Assembly: GCA_020859985.1 (NCBI GenBank)
Contig: JAJBVD010000023.1
Coordinates: 1-64,000 of the forward strand
DNA length: 64,000 bases
From: Clostridiales bacterium
Lineage (GTDB): Bacteria; Bacillota; Clostridia; Lachnospirales; Lachnospiraceae
Direction: 5' to 3'
Below are positions 35,944 through 43,110 of the stretch, piece by piece; position 1 is the stretch's first letter; each line of letters opens with the position of its first letter. Both the position numbers and the translations under genes were made by a program. The notes under the pieces are model-generated. The model was not told where the DNA came from. It did no database searches and saw nothing but the letters and a program-made list of their open reading frames with translations.

Positions 35944-36295
35944 AGTCATCGTCCTCCTCGGACTTCTGAGAATTTCCGCTGTACAACCGCATGGCATCGA
36001 GTGCTTTCGTGTACACCTCTTCAATCCGCTGAGCTGCGTCAAGAGATTCCTTCTGAGCAGTCATGAGTTCGACTTTCTTTTCCAACATCTCTTTCTCTAT
36101 CCGCTCTCTGGTCGAAGCGAGCTTAAGATAATGCACAACAACTGACGGTGAAGCTGTACCTTCTCGAAGCTGCTTCTCGGCAAGATCAACTGCCAAAGAG
36201 CAGAGCTGATTCTCGCGTCCCTCTGGCGTGGTTGCCGGCATTGTCTTCGGAGTGTTAAGACCAGATGATTCCGAAGATTTTTTGCTTCTCGTCAT
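35933..36295 (-). CDS. terS: Terminase small subunit (probable)
   Basis: A 120-residue helical protein with a basic Ser/Thr-rich N-terminus, the segment ENQLCSLAVDLAEKQLREGTAS followed by a long coiled coil, and an acidic tail (EEDDDYED). It lies first in the packaging block and next to a non-coding region, as expected for the DNA-recognition subunit. Start ATG 36295 follows GGAGG by 7 bases. Confidence 0.65.
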   Translation of the reverse strand: MTRSKKSSESSGLNTPKTMPATTPEGRENQLCSLAVDLAEKQLREGTASPSVVVHYLKLASTRERIEKEMLEKKVELMTAQKESLDAAQRIEEVYTKALDAMRLYSGNSQKSEEDDDYED

Positions 36296-36321
36296 GTTAT
36301 CGCCTCCAATCAAATATAAAA

Positions 36322-36487
36322 CCAGTATCTGAAACGGCCTACAGCGCCAGAAAGAAGGTGTGTATCGGAACTTATCAATCTTTACCGAAAGGAGGTATGG
36401 GAGGAAAAGTAAAGTCCTCGCTTATCAAGGGGGCTTGACCTTTACGAGTCTGCGAACTTTGGCACCATAGGCTCTTTCAGATACTGG
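36322..36487. ncRNA. Candidate structured RNA closed by a 20-bp stem
   Basis: CCAGTATCTGAAA (36322-36334) is exactly complementary to TTTCAGATACTGG (36475-36487). The pairing resumes after two mismatches, giving 18 of 20 positions. Inside, on the plus strand, GAGGA/TCCTC, TCAAG/CTTGA and GGTG/CACC can form further stems. CAAATATAA lies just outside the 5' end. Orientation is not certain. A packaging-related RNA or a DNA structure for cos recognition are options. Confidence 0.5.
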
Positions 36488-36540
36488 AAAAACAAGAAAT
36501 ATAATCCCCCGGGGAATTTTTGAAGACGACGCCGATGCTG

Positions 36541-36568
36541 AGGGGGTGCCTATTTTTCGAGACCCCCT
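36541..36568. other. Inverted repeat AGGGGGT / ACCCCCT
   Basis: A perfect 7-bp stem with a 14-base loop containing TATTTTT. It could act as a weak terminator in either direction or as part of the packaging site. Confidence 0.5.
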
Positions 36569-36657
36569 CCCTATGCATCAGAAGCATCAATAGCCCCTAA
36601 AAACACACAATAAACTGCAAAAACAGCCAAATCTAAACCAAAAGGAGGACAAATTCC

Positions 36658-36699
36658 ATGATTTCTTCGATTATTTGTGTGTTTCAAAAGGATTATTAA
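36658..36699 (+). CDS. Possible 13-residue peptide
   Basis: MISSIICVFQKDY is preceded by AAAAGGAGG at a spacing of 9. The good ribosome-binding site is the only support, and no promoter is evident. Confidence 0.25.
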   Translation: MISSIICVFQKDY

Positions 36700-36787
36700 T
36701 TGATAGATTAATAAAAGTGTGTAGATTTTTTAATAACTGCACAGACTGTAAGCAGAAACAAATGAAATCAAAAGAATGAATCAACAA

Positions 36788-37087
36788 TTAAGCTGTTGCT
36801 TTGTTTGCTTCTTTGTAAAGTCTATTGATTTCTTTGATATCAAACTTCTTGTTTCTGTTTAAAGTAATGTATTTGTTTGTAAAATCAGTTTTAATAACTT
36901 CATTGCAAGCTCGCTTAAATTCTTCTTCATTTTCTTTATCTGAAAAAGCATCAGAAGTTCTTGCAATTCTTGCTATTAAACCACAAGTATGGTAGCCCAT
37001 ACCCTCATCATACAGGAACCACTGACTGAACTGAGTGAATGGGTTATATGGATTGTCCATAGTTGTGAGTAAGGTATCACCATACAT
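36788..37087 (-). CDS. Conserved phage protein of unknown function
   Basis: A 99-residue protein beginning MYGDTLLTTMDNPYNPFTQF and containing GYHTCGLIARIARTSD. I recall this pattern from other clostridial phages, always without a known function. The start at 37087 lies just after the stop of the polymerase-like gene, behind AGGAG. Aromatic-rich N-terminus and basic C-terminus. Confidence 0.65.
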   Translation of the reverse strand: MYGDTLLTTMDNPYNPFTQFSQWFLYDEGMGYHTCGLIARIARTSDAFSDKENEEEFKRACNEVIKTDFTNKYITLNRNKKFDIKEINRLYKEANKATA

Positions 37088-37088
37088 G

Positions 37089-39902
37089 TCATGCACTCTC
37101 CTTTCCGTCATTGTCTGCATACTTCCATACGGTACTCTTAGCAACGCCAAGGGCGGAGGCTATCTCTTCTGTAGAGTACCCTGAGGCTCTAAGGGCTTTG
37201 ATACGGGCTACCTGTCCACTGGTAAGGGCGGTACCAGAAGTCTTTCTGGGGGTGGCCCTTTTCTTAACAGTATCCGTATCGGCATACTTAAGAAGCTGGG
37301 ATAGGGTGTTATCTGAGACGGCACCCGCTTGGATGGCTTCCCACTGCCGGTCTGTAAATGTAACAGACTGCCTCTTAGCCCCTACTTGGTTCCTATACTT
37401 GGTAATAGCCCGCTGCTTTTCTTTCTTAAGGTCCTCCTTGGAGATGCCGGGGTTTGATTTCTTAAGAGCATCTATGTAAGAAGTTGCACGGGCTTGTGCT
37501 TCCCTTTCTTTAGGGGCATTCCTCTTGGCAAGGTTAAGCTGGGCGTTCAGTTCTTCTACCTCGGTCGCATAAGTTTTCTTGGCGGTAGAGTCGAATTTCA
37601 AACGACCGGTGGCCAGCATTTCTTTACGGGCGGAGTTGGCCAGGGCTTTCATCTGGTTGGCATAGTCCGCATAGAGCTCCTCCTGTACAGTACCAGAGGA
37701 TAGGGTATGGGCATCCTTAGTCTCCGCCATCTTGGTGGAGTTCTCTGTACGTTTGATGGTCTTACCATCTTTCTCATAAGTCTCCCCTGTGTATTTAGTT
37801 TCTTCTTTACCCGTCACAGGATTGATTCTGGTCCAAACCTGCTCACCTGTATCCGGATCAATCCATGCATTACCACGACGCTTGTCAACAATTTCTCGTG
37901 ACTTAGCCTTAGTAATCAGTGTAGAAGCTCCACCATACTTGTCATCATCTGTATGCTGCTGATAGGTACGCTTCAGCTCGTCAATGTCATTGTCTATTTC
38001 AGACTTCTTGTAGTTGAGGTTGTGTTTTTCAGCATCAATGACAACCATTGAATGACGAACTGCTTTCGCTAACTCTGGCTCGGTTGCTCCTTTAAGAGTC
38101 ATGTCCATAATCAAGTTACTAACAACACCCATTTCCTGCTGAGTGTTCTTCATGGTCTTCATGCCCTCAACTGCATGGTACTCGGACTTAGGATCGAATC
38201 CTTTCAGACCTTCCAAAGAATTGGTGCTTGTGATGTGTACCTTGCTGTATGCTGAGTCACATGGGATCACCATTACAGTATCGCCATCGAAATCAGCTCC
38301 AGACAATCGCTCTGCAACCTTACTGTTAATACCAACTGCATCTTTGGCATCACCGATAACACTCTTGGCTTCTGCCTGATTATTATTAACTGTAAGTTTA
38401 GGAATTTCGAATGTTCCGCCATGAGGATATCGAACCAAAGCAACAGTTTCGCCATTGATATAGTTCGGTGCATAGACTTCATTCTCAGATAAGGATTCAA
38501 CAGGTAGAATAACTTGATAAGATTGGCGAGGCAAAGCTGCAGCTTTCAGTGTAACAGCAGCGGAGTCACATTCTTCAGCAAATGTTTGAAGCATTTGGCG
38601 CTTGACTGTAGGATTCTCCAAAGCACAAATCTCTTCATACTCTGCCTGCTTATCTGCATAGGTAAGGTTAAGCTGCTTTCTGATAAGTGATTCTGACTGC
38701 TTGGCCAAGAACTGGGACGGAAGTGTGTTATCCCATTCATCCCACTTACCTTCTGCTCTGGTCTTATTGATAAGGCCGAGCTGCTTATTGCCATCTGCAT
38801 CTGTGTATTCGTATTGTCCATCGGCAGATATTAAAGAACCAAATGGATTCTCTGGGTTGTTTTTAATCTTCTTAAGAACTGTATTGTTCTTGTCATCAGA
38901 CATCATCGGAGTTCCGGACTTCTTGTTGGTATTAAACAAAACATCAACTCCATCGGGCAAGTCATCCGAATAAATGGCCATTCCTTTTAGGTAATGTGTT
39001 CCATCTACAAGAATTCGAACCTGTGCATAGCGCGAATCTCCTAAAGATAAATCATCACATCCTCTGCGAATCTCAATGACACCATCTTTGGCAGTTCCAC
39101 CCTCATCACCGTATCTAATGGCTAACCTGCTGCTATCAAGACTTGATGGGTACTGGTAAGTGCGAAAAGTCTCTCCATTATCATCCGAAGTGAATTCTCC
39201 TAATGAATGAATCGTAACTGGATTGCCATCTGCATCTTGATATGCTTCACTGTAAGTAGTTCCCGGAGGGCAAAGAACTGTCAATATGGTCTGTTGACCC
39301 GGATTGGTGACTTGTGCCCGTCCACGAGAATATAATTCATAACCCTCCATCTGAAGCATAAGCAATGCATCATCGAACTTCTGTCTGCTCACTCCGTTGA
39401 GTGCACTGTATTCAGCGCCTGCTCCGACATCTATTAGTCCTTTCTGGGCAACCTGTTCTTTTAGAAACTCTGCAGTAGCCATAGCCTGTGTCTGTCTGGC
39501 GTTCTTATCTGCATCTAACAGATTTCGAACCGATGAATCGTTCTTAAAACCCATAGCATCAGCAATTTCTTTAAGAGTCTTGCCTTCTTCTCTTAGCTTG
39601 GTTGCCATAGACACCTGTTCTGCATATCTCTCTGCCTTAGCTACTGACTTCGCTGTACGAAGTTCTTTTGTGCTTAAGCCCATGGTCTGTGCAATTTCAA
39701 GTTCAGACAAACCTTTCTTTTGTAAATCAGCAACACGGTCAAGGAATTCACCAGAGCTGTTACAATGCCATGACTCATGCTGATAAGGATCATCACCAGA
39801 ACCCCATGGAAACCGACCCGAATGTCGCTTAGTGCCATAATGCAGCAACTGATTGAGCTCCGAGTCGGAACAGGTATCTGGGTCTATAAATATAATGTCC
39901 AT
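37089..39902 (-). CDS. DFDGD-type single-chain RNA polymerase-like protein with HTH domains
   Basis: Residues 525-550 read NSKVAERLSGADFDGDTVMVIP, the catalytic loop of two-barrel RNA polymerases (beta' NADFDGD; YonO of SPbeta; crAss-like phage polymerases). A strand pattern before it (VALVRYPHGGTFEIPKL) matches the same barrel. Residues 55-140 hold two helix-turn-helix units (LSELEIAQTMGLSTKEL; KTLKEIADAMGFKND). Residues 895-930 hold a third, resolvase-like (GYSTEEIASALGVAKSTVWKY). The N-terminus carries LLHYGTKRHSGRFPWGSGDDP, like the tag of the protein at 34534. It is probably a phage transcriptase made of one 937-residue chain. Codon choice in the last 250 residues looks richer in GCC/GGG than the rest. 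Confidence 0.75.
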   Translation of the reverse strand: MDIIFIDPDTCSDSELNQLLHYGTKRHSGRFPWGSGDDPYQHESWHCNSSGEFLDRVADLQKKGLSELEIAQTMGLSTKELRTAKSVAKAERYAEQVSMATKLREEGKTLKEIADAMGFKNDSSVRNLLDADKNARQTQAMATAEFLKEQVAQKGLIDVGAGAEYSALNGVSRQKFDDALLMLQMEGYELYSRGRAQVTNPGQQTILTVLCPPGTTYSEAYQDADGNPVTIHSLGEFTSDDNGETFRTYQYPSSLDSSRLAIRYGDEGGTAKDGVIEIRRGCDDLSLGDSRYAQVRILVDGTHYLKGMAIYSDDLPDGVDVLFNTNKKSGTPMMSDDKNNTVLKKIKNNPENPFGSLISADGQYEYTDADGNKQLGLINKTRAEGKWDEWDNTLPSQFLAKQSESLIRKQLNLTYADKQAEYEEICALENPTVKRQMLQTFAEECDSAAVTLKAAALPRQSYQVILPVESLSENEVYAPNYINGETVALVRYPHGGTFEIPKLTVNNNQAEAKSVIGDAKDAVGINSKVAERLSGADFDGDTVMVIPCDSAYSKVHITSTNSLEGLKGFDPKSEYHAVEGMKTMKNTQQEMGVVSNLIMDMTLKGATEPELAKAVRHSMVVIDAEKHNLNYKKSEIDNDIDELKRTYQQHTDDDKYGGASTLITKAKSREIVDKRRGNAWIDPDTGEQVWTRINPVTGKEETKYTGETYEKDGKTIKRTENSTKMAETKDAHTLSSGTVQEELYADYANQMKALANSARKEMLATGRLKFDSTAKKTYATEVEELNAQLNLAKRNAPKEREAQARATSYIDALKKSNPGISKEDLKKEKQRAITKYRNQVGAKRQSVTFTDRQWEAIQAGAVSDNTLSQLLKYADTDTVKKRATPRKTSGTALTSGQVARIKALRASGYSTEEIASALGVAKSTVWKYADNDGKESA

Positions 39903-39904
39903 GA

Positions 39905-40459
39905 CTATGCCTCCTCTTTGATTGATTCAATAATCTTGTCAAAGGTAACGATTCTATCCATAATCGGCCCGATATCTTCAGCCGTTGGATTGTCATAGAC
40001 GATTTCATTGTTCTGATAGATTCGAAGCTCGATTCCGATTTCACCCGGCTTCACTCTGTATTCAAGACAGAATAAAGCTGCATAAATCAGAAGCTGCTCC
40101 ATGTGTGCAGGAACTTCGCCGGTCTTCAAATCATGGATTCTCAGAAAGTTGTTCCTGAAGCAAATAGCATCTGCAGTACCGAAGCAGTTATCCGAGTAAT
40201 ATAATTTCTGTTCGGCCTGCATCTTGTAACCGATAGCGTCATTCACGAACATGTTGAAAGTCTTCGGCAAATCCTCAACTTTCTCTCCATGCTTAATCAG
40301 CCATTCAGCACCTGCGTGATACTCAGTTCCTCGCTGAACCGCAAGAAAACTGTTATAACGATCTGCCATCTTCTCATCGTCGTAGTTAATCCAGTGATAA
40401 CTGCTTGGACTGAGAAAGGCGTGTCGGCCCTCAAGATTTGAATGTTTGTTCCAGTTCAT
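39905..40459 (-). CDS. PD-(D/E)XK nuclease (RecB/Cas4-like)
   Basis: Residues around 120-135 read FGTADAICFRNNFLRIHDLKTGEV, the classical GxxD...hDxKtG core of the PDDEXK superfamily; an acidic residue in GAEWLIKHGE provides the first helix. Probably an exonuclease acting in replication or recombination. I start at ATG 40459 (MNWNKHSNLEG) behind AGGAGG. It overlaps the VRR-NUC gene and precedes the polymerase-like gene by two bases. Confidence 0.85.
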   Translation of the reverse strand: MNWNKHSNLEGRHAFLSPSSYHWINYDDEKMADRYNSFLAVQRGTEYHAGAEWLIKHGEKVEDLPKTFNMFVNDAIGYKMQAEQKLYYSDNCFGTADAICFRNNFLRIHDLKTGEVPAHMEQLLIYAALFCLEYRVKPGEIGIELRIYQNNEIVYDNPTAEDIGPIMDRIVTFDKIIESIKEEA

Positions 40460-40721
40460 GTAAAACGTCCTCCTTATTTTCCGGAGAGATGAATCTTGAA
40501 AAAGACATCTCGTCCATTTTGCTGACATAGAATTCCTGATTAGGTTGTCTGTGTGCTTTAGAAGTACGTTTACATTCCAGAGACGCCCACTTAGAGCCGT
40601 GCAAAACTAAGAGATCAGGCATCCCCTGAATATAATCCGCATCAGTCTTCATGACGATGCAGCCGGGAAACCGATCTTTAATCTCCTTGATAAGCTTGCT
40701 TTGAAATTGACTTTCTAACAT
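40431..40721 (-). CDS. VRR-NUC domain endonuclease
   Basis: The 96 residues contain the whole VRR-NUC core: MLESQFQSKLIKEIKDRFPG with the first Glu/Gln pair, GMPDLLVL with the metal-binding Asp, and WASLECKRTSKAHRQPNQ with the E-x-K. These small nucleases cut branched or flapped DNA. It lies with a second nuclease in one block at the end of the replication region. Confidence 0.9.
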   Translation of the reverse strand: MLESQFQSKLIKEIKDRFPGCIVMKTDADYIQGMPDLLVLHGSKWASLECKRTSKAHRQPNQEFYVSKMDEMSFSRFISPENKEDVLHELEQTFKS

Positions 40722-40780
40722 GAGCTTTACCCCCTTAGCAAAACAAAGAGAAAATGACGTTTACGACCTTTTCTCTCTCC

Positions 40781-40811
40781 TCTCATAAAAGCCCCTGTAA
40801 ATTTTGCGCAA
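40781..40811 (-). repeat. Early intergenic element, copy 1 (left repeat beside the tRNA-like element)
   Basis: This 31-bp copy is identical to 40905-40935. On the minus strand it reads TTGCGCA...TTTACAG...TTATGAGA and lies in the leader of the VRR-NUC gene. Confidence 0.75.
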
Positions 40812-40829
40812 GATTCACGCAAAGCGAAA

Positions 40830-40907
40830 AGAGAAAGTCATTGGATTCGAACCAACCTCTCTTTAATCTCTTAAAGCGCTCTACCACTGAGCTATCCTCT
40901 TCTCTCT
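40830..40907 (-). tRNA. tRNA-like element with a tetraloop in place of the anticodon loop
   Basis: On the minus strand a normal D arm (GCTC AGTGGTA GAGC) and T arm (GTTGG TTCGAAT CCAAT) are clear. AGAGAGA and TTTCTCT can form a 7-bp end helix, but it is 8 bases too far from the D arm. The anticodon arm is CTTTAA-GAGA-TTAAAG, a 6-bp stem with a GNRA tetraloop and no T33, so it cannot decode. It may be a decayed tRNA, a tRNA mimic or an RNA-processing landmark. It is flanked by perfect 31-bp repeats. Confidence 0.5.
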
Positions 40908-40935
40908 CATAAAAGCCCCTGTAAATTTTGCGCAA
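40905..40935 (-). repeat. Early intergenic element, copy 2
   Basis: Identical to copy 1; its last bases touch the 5' end of the tRNA-like element. It lies directly after a terminator. Confidence 0.75.
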
Positions 40936-40936
40936 A

Positions 40937-40978
40937 GAAAAAAGAGGGCTTGTACTAATCCAGCACAGAACCCTCTCA
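40937..40978 (-). terminator. Terminator before the tRNA-like element
   Basis: GAGAGGG pairs with GCCCTCTT across a loop of about 20 bases, followed by six T on the minus strand. It ends the early operon that includes the two small membrane proteins. Confidence 0.7.
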
Positions 40979-40999
40979 ACCTAAACAAGAATATAATTG

Positions 41000-41086
41000 T
41001 TAATCTTCGTCACGAGCACACGTAAGAATAGCAGCCAGTGAGAATCCGAGAATAACTCCAACTGCGATGCAAATTACATAACCCAT
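41000..41086 (-). CDS. 28-residue membrane protein (DUF3789-like)
   Basis: MGYVICIAVGVILGFSLAA is one membrane span, followed by ILTCARDED. Such short proteins with a glycine-rich span and charged end match the DUF3789 pattern common in clostridial phages and plasmids. GAGGGTG lies 7 bases upstream. Confidence 0.6.
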   Translation of the reverse strand: MGYVICIAVGVILGFSLAAILTCARDED

Positions 41087-41092
41087 TTCATT

Positions 41093-41215
41093 TCACCCTC
41101 TTTCTCTACAATTACAGTGAATAGCAAACGCGATTATTATGGCACCTCCGATTATTGCCCATACAACGGAATCCTGTGTAACGGCAGTACCACAAAAATA
41201 AATCATCAACACCAT
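41093..41215 (-). CDS. Possible 40-residue membrane protein
   Basis: The frame from the ATG at 41215 (MVLMIYFCGTAV) contains a span VVWAIIGGAIIIAFAIH and ends NCRERG, eight bases before the next start. There is no good ribosome-binding site at this ATG. The frame stays open upstream without a usual start codon, so the true start is unclear. Confidence 0.35.
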   Translation of the reverse strand: MVLMIYFCGTAVTQDSVVWAIIGGAIIIAFAIHCNCRERG

Positions 41216-41688
41216 CTCGCAAAGTGCCTGAACAATATCAAAGAGTAAATCAAACGTATCAGTCCTCCAAAATCCGAAACCTGATCATCAACCGAGCCAA
41301 GACCAAAACCCCAACTTTTAACCTAGATTTAATTTCTAATCTAGGTTAGAGCCGCAAACCACGAAAAAATCCGTCAGTGACCAAATTTGCGAAAAAATAC
41401 TATATTTATATATATAAAATTTTTATATTAGGGTAGAAAAAAAAGTGGCCATTTGGCCGATAGTAGTCATAGCGTAGCAGTTAGTAGCAGTTAGTAGCCG
41501 TTCGTGAAATAGTGAGACCACCCCCTTTTCAAAAGTGGCCACAAATCTGACCACAAACCACGTCTTATTTCGACTTATTTCGATTAAGCCCAAAATTCGC
41601 CATTTTTTGCAGTTAATTTGGCCAGATTGGCCATTTTGCTGGCCACTTTTTGCCCACTTTTGGCCAAAAAACTGACCACAGACTACGT
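41216..41688. other. AT-rich, repeat-rich non-coding region; possible replication origin
   Basis: This 473-bp stretch has no gene. From left to right: a perfect 10-bp inverted repeat AACCTAGATT/AATCTAGGTT (41320-41347); an almost pure A/T block (41398-41435); AAAAGTGGCCA twice direct (41441, 41531) and once inverted (41640-41650), with further TTGGCC boxes at 41453, 41618, 41628 and 41661; and the repeated word AGCAGTTAGTAG (41476-41505). Unwinding element plus iterons is the usual look of an origin. It also divides early genes from the nuclease/late block, so a regulatory region is the alternative. Confidence 0.5.
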
Positions 41689-41895
41689 CTAACTACGTTT
41701 AACTGCTACTTCGAAAATCTCCCGTTTGTCAGCCAAATTCTTCATCTGTTCCCACTTGGAACGACGTAAGGGTTTCCCTTCACCATCCATCATGACGGTT
41801 ATTCCCTTCGTCGTCTCCAAATACATGACACCTGTATAGACTTCCACTAGCACTCTGTAAGTCAAATCATGCGCCATCTCCATAATTTCCATCAT
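41689..41895 (-). CDS. Small protein, DUF6440-like
   Basis: The 68 residues contain YRVLVEVYTGVMYLET followed by GITVMMDGEGKPL, a compact beta domain that resembles DUF6440. The ATG at 41895 follows AGGAGG and one copy of the early AATATAA motif. Unknown function. Confidence 0.55.
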   Translation of the reverse strand: MMEIMEMAHDLTYRVLVEVYTGVMYLETTKGITVMMDGEGKPLRRSKWEQMKNLADKREIFEVAVKRS

Positions 41896-41912
41896 AAATA
41901 TAATTCCTCCTT

Positions 41913-42194
41913 TCACCGTTCATATGGGAAACAGATTGTTGTAACACTTCTGTCCGACTCAGTGATTATGTAGATGCTTACATCGTCAGAATATTTGTAC
42001 AGAGCCACAATCTGTTCTCCATCACGTACCGCAGCATCGTTCAGTTCCTTGTCTTCTTCACAGATGTCACCCCAATCCTGTTTTTGATATTTTTTCAACG
42101 AGTTCGTCATGAAATAATCAAAATCCTTGTCGGTGATTCTTCGATAACATACTTCGTTAGTCATGACTGTACGTCCAAGTTCAAACTCAGCCAT
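41913..42194 (-). CDS. Conserved mobile-element protein of unknown function
   Basis: The 93 residues begin MAEFELGRTVMTNEV and contain KYQKQDWGDICEEDKELND and YIITESDRSVTTICFP. This pattern is common on clostridial plasmids and phages (plasmid-related protein type) with no known role. GAAAGGGGG precedes the start. Confidence 0.7.
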   Translation of the reverse strand: MAEFELGRTVMTNEVCYRRITDKDFDYFMTNSLKKYQKQDWGDICEEDKELNDAAVRDGEQIVALYKYSDDVSIYIITESDRSVTTICFPYER

Positions 42195-42224
42195 ACCCAA
42201 GCCCCCTTTCAAATATAATTCCGG

Positions 42225-42455
42225 TTAAGCCTGAACCTTTTTACAATATTCACGCCATTTCTTGAAACTCGCAGCGCACATCGGGCACAGATCCATTCCA
42301 AAAATCTTCTGCCACTTCTCCGGATATTCTGGTTTGGTACATTCAAGCCGATTTATCCCCGATTCTTCAGTTGGTATCGACTTTGGTGTCGGATCGCTCA
42401 TAAAGATGCTCTCATCACATCTGTCGCAGGTATATAATTGTCCTTTGCTGATCAT
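42225..42455 (-). CDS. Zinc-ribbon protein
   Basis: Two CxxC pairs (CDRCDE at the N-terminus, CPMC near the C-terminus) indicate a small zinc ribbon of 76 residues. It belongs to a set of four zinc-knuckle proteins in the early region. Confidence 0.6.
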   Translation of the reverse strand: MISKGQLYTCDRCDESIFMSDPTPKSIPTEESGINRLECTKPEYPEKWQKIFGMDLCPMCAASFKKWREYCKKVQA

Positions 42456-42487
42456 AAAAATCCTCCTTTAAAAACCAAACTATAGAA

Positions 42488-42757
42488 TTACTTCCAAACT
42501 TTCCCGGTTTTCTTGTCACGAAGCACAATCCGAGACTCAACGCGATATCCTGCACACTCGGCCATTGCAAACATGGTCTTCAGCAGCTTATAAAACTTTG
42601 CCTCATCCGGATCATAAGGCCGATCATAGGGTTTCCCGTCCCCATCAACCGCCTTCTTCTTACTTTTCGCCTCCAAATCAGCCTTAGCAATCGCGTGTAA
42701 AGCGGTTGAATCACGGTATCCAGAAGCATTTGTGCTTAAATCAGGTGTGTAGCTCAT
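42488..42757 (-). CDS. Small early protein, unknown
   Basis: An 89-residue Lys/Asp-rich soluble protein (KKKAVDGDGKPYDRPYDPDEA; ends RDKKTGKVWK). The start overlaps the upstream stop (ATGA). No recognised domain. Confidence 0.55.
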   Translation of the reverse strand: MSYTPDLSTNASGYRDSTALHAIAKADLEAKSKKKAVDGDGKPYDRPYDPDEAKFYKLLKTMFAMAECAGYRVESRIVLRDKKTGKVWK

Positions 42758-43110
42758 CCTATTTTCCTCCCTTCAGATCGAATTACTATGCCAGTTTCCT
42801 CCTTAAGAGCCTCAACGTACTCAGGCATAGTACAAACATCGCTGTTAATGTCGCCCATAAGCTGGTCAATATAATTTAGAGTCCTCATAATTCTGGTTGG
42901 ACCGAAACCATAGAGCCGATGTTCAGCCAAACCAATGCAGGTAAGAAGCATATCGACACTGTACATACTAACTTCTTCACGCACATCATCTTTCAACTTG
43001 TTAATATCGCTCTTATGCATTCTCACAGTTTGCTTATTATCCTCGATTCGCGCTCTTCTCTCGGCTTTTCTACGTTCTGCTCGTCCCAAAACCCTCACCT
43101 CACATTCCAT
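42754..43110 (-). CDS. Small early regulator-like protein, unknown
   Basis: The N-terminus (MECEVRVLGRAERRKAERR) is very basic, then a helical part has LLTCIGLAEHRLYGFGPTRI and MRTLNYIDQL, a pattern I know from other clostridial phages without function. I start at ATG 43110, which overlaps the upstream stop. DNA or RNA binding would fit the charge but is not shown. Confidence 0.6.
   Translation of the reverse strand: MECEVRVLGRAERRKAERRARIEDNKQTVRMHKSDINKLKDDVREEVSMYSVDMLLTCIGLAEHRLYGFGPTRIMRTLNYIDQLMGDINSDVCTMPEYVEALKEETGIVIRSEGRKIG

Larger units (their letters stand above)
36296..36787. other. Non-coding region upstream of the terminase genes (possible cos/pac)
   Basis: This 492-bp gap holds a candidate structured RNA (36322-36487), a palindrome TCCCCCGGGGA (36504-36514), a hairpin of 7 bp at 36541-36568 and a possible tiny plus-strand gene at 36658. 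Phages often keep the packaging site next to terS. No cos sequence can be proven from one copy. Confidence 0.5.

Noticed and set aside
36405-36446. Tiny plus-strand gene MGGKVKSSLIKGA inside the structured element
   Set aside because: The AGGAGG is only one or two bases before the ATG, too close for initiation, and the stretch fits the RNA structure better.
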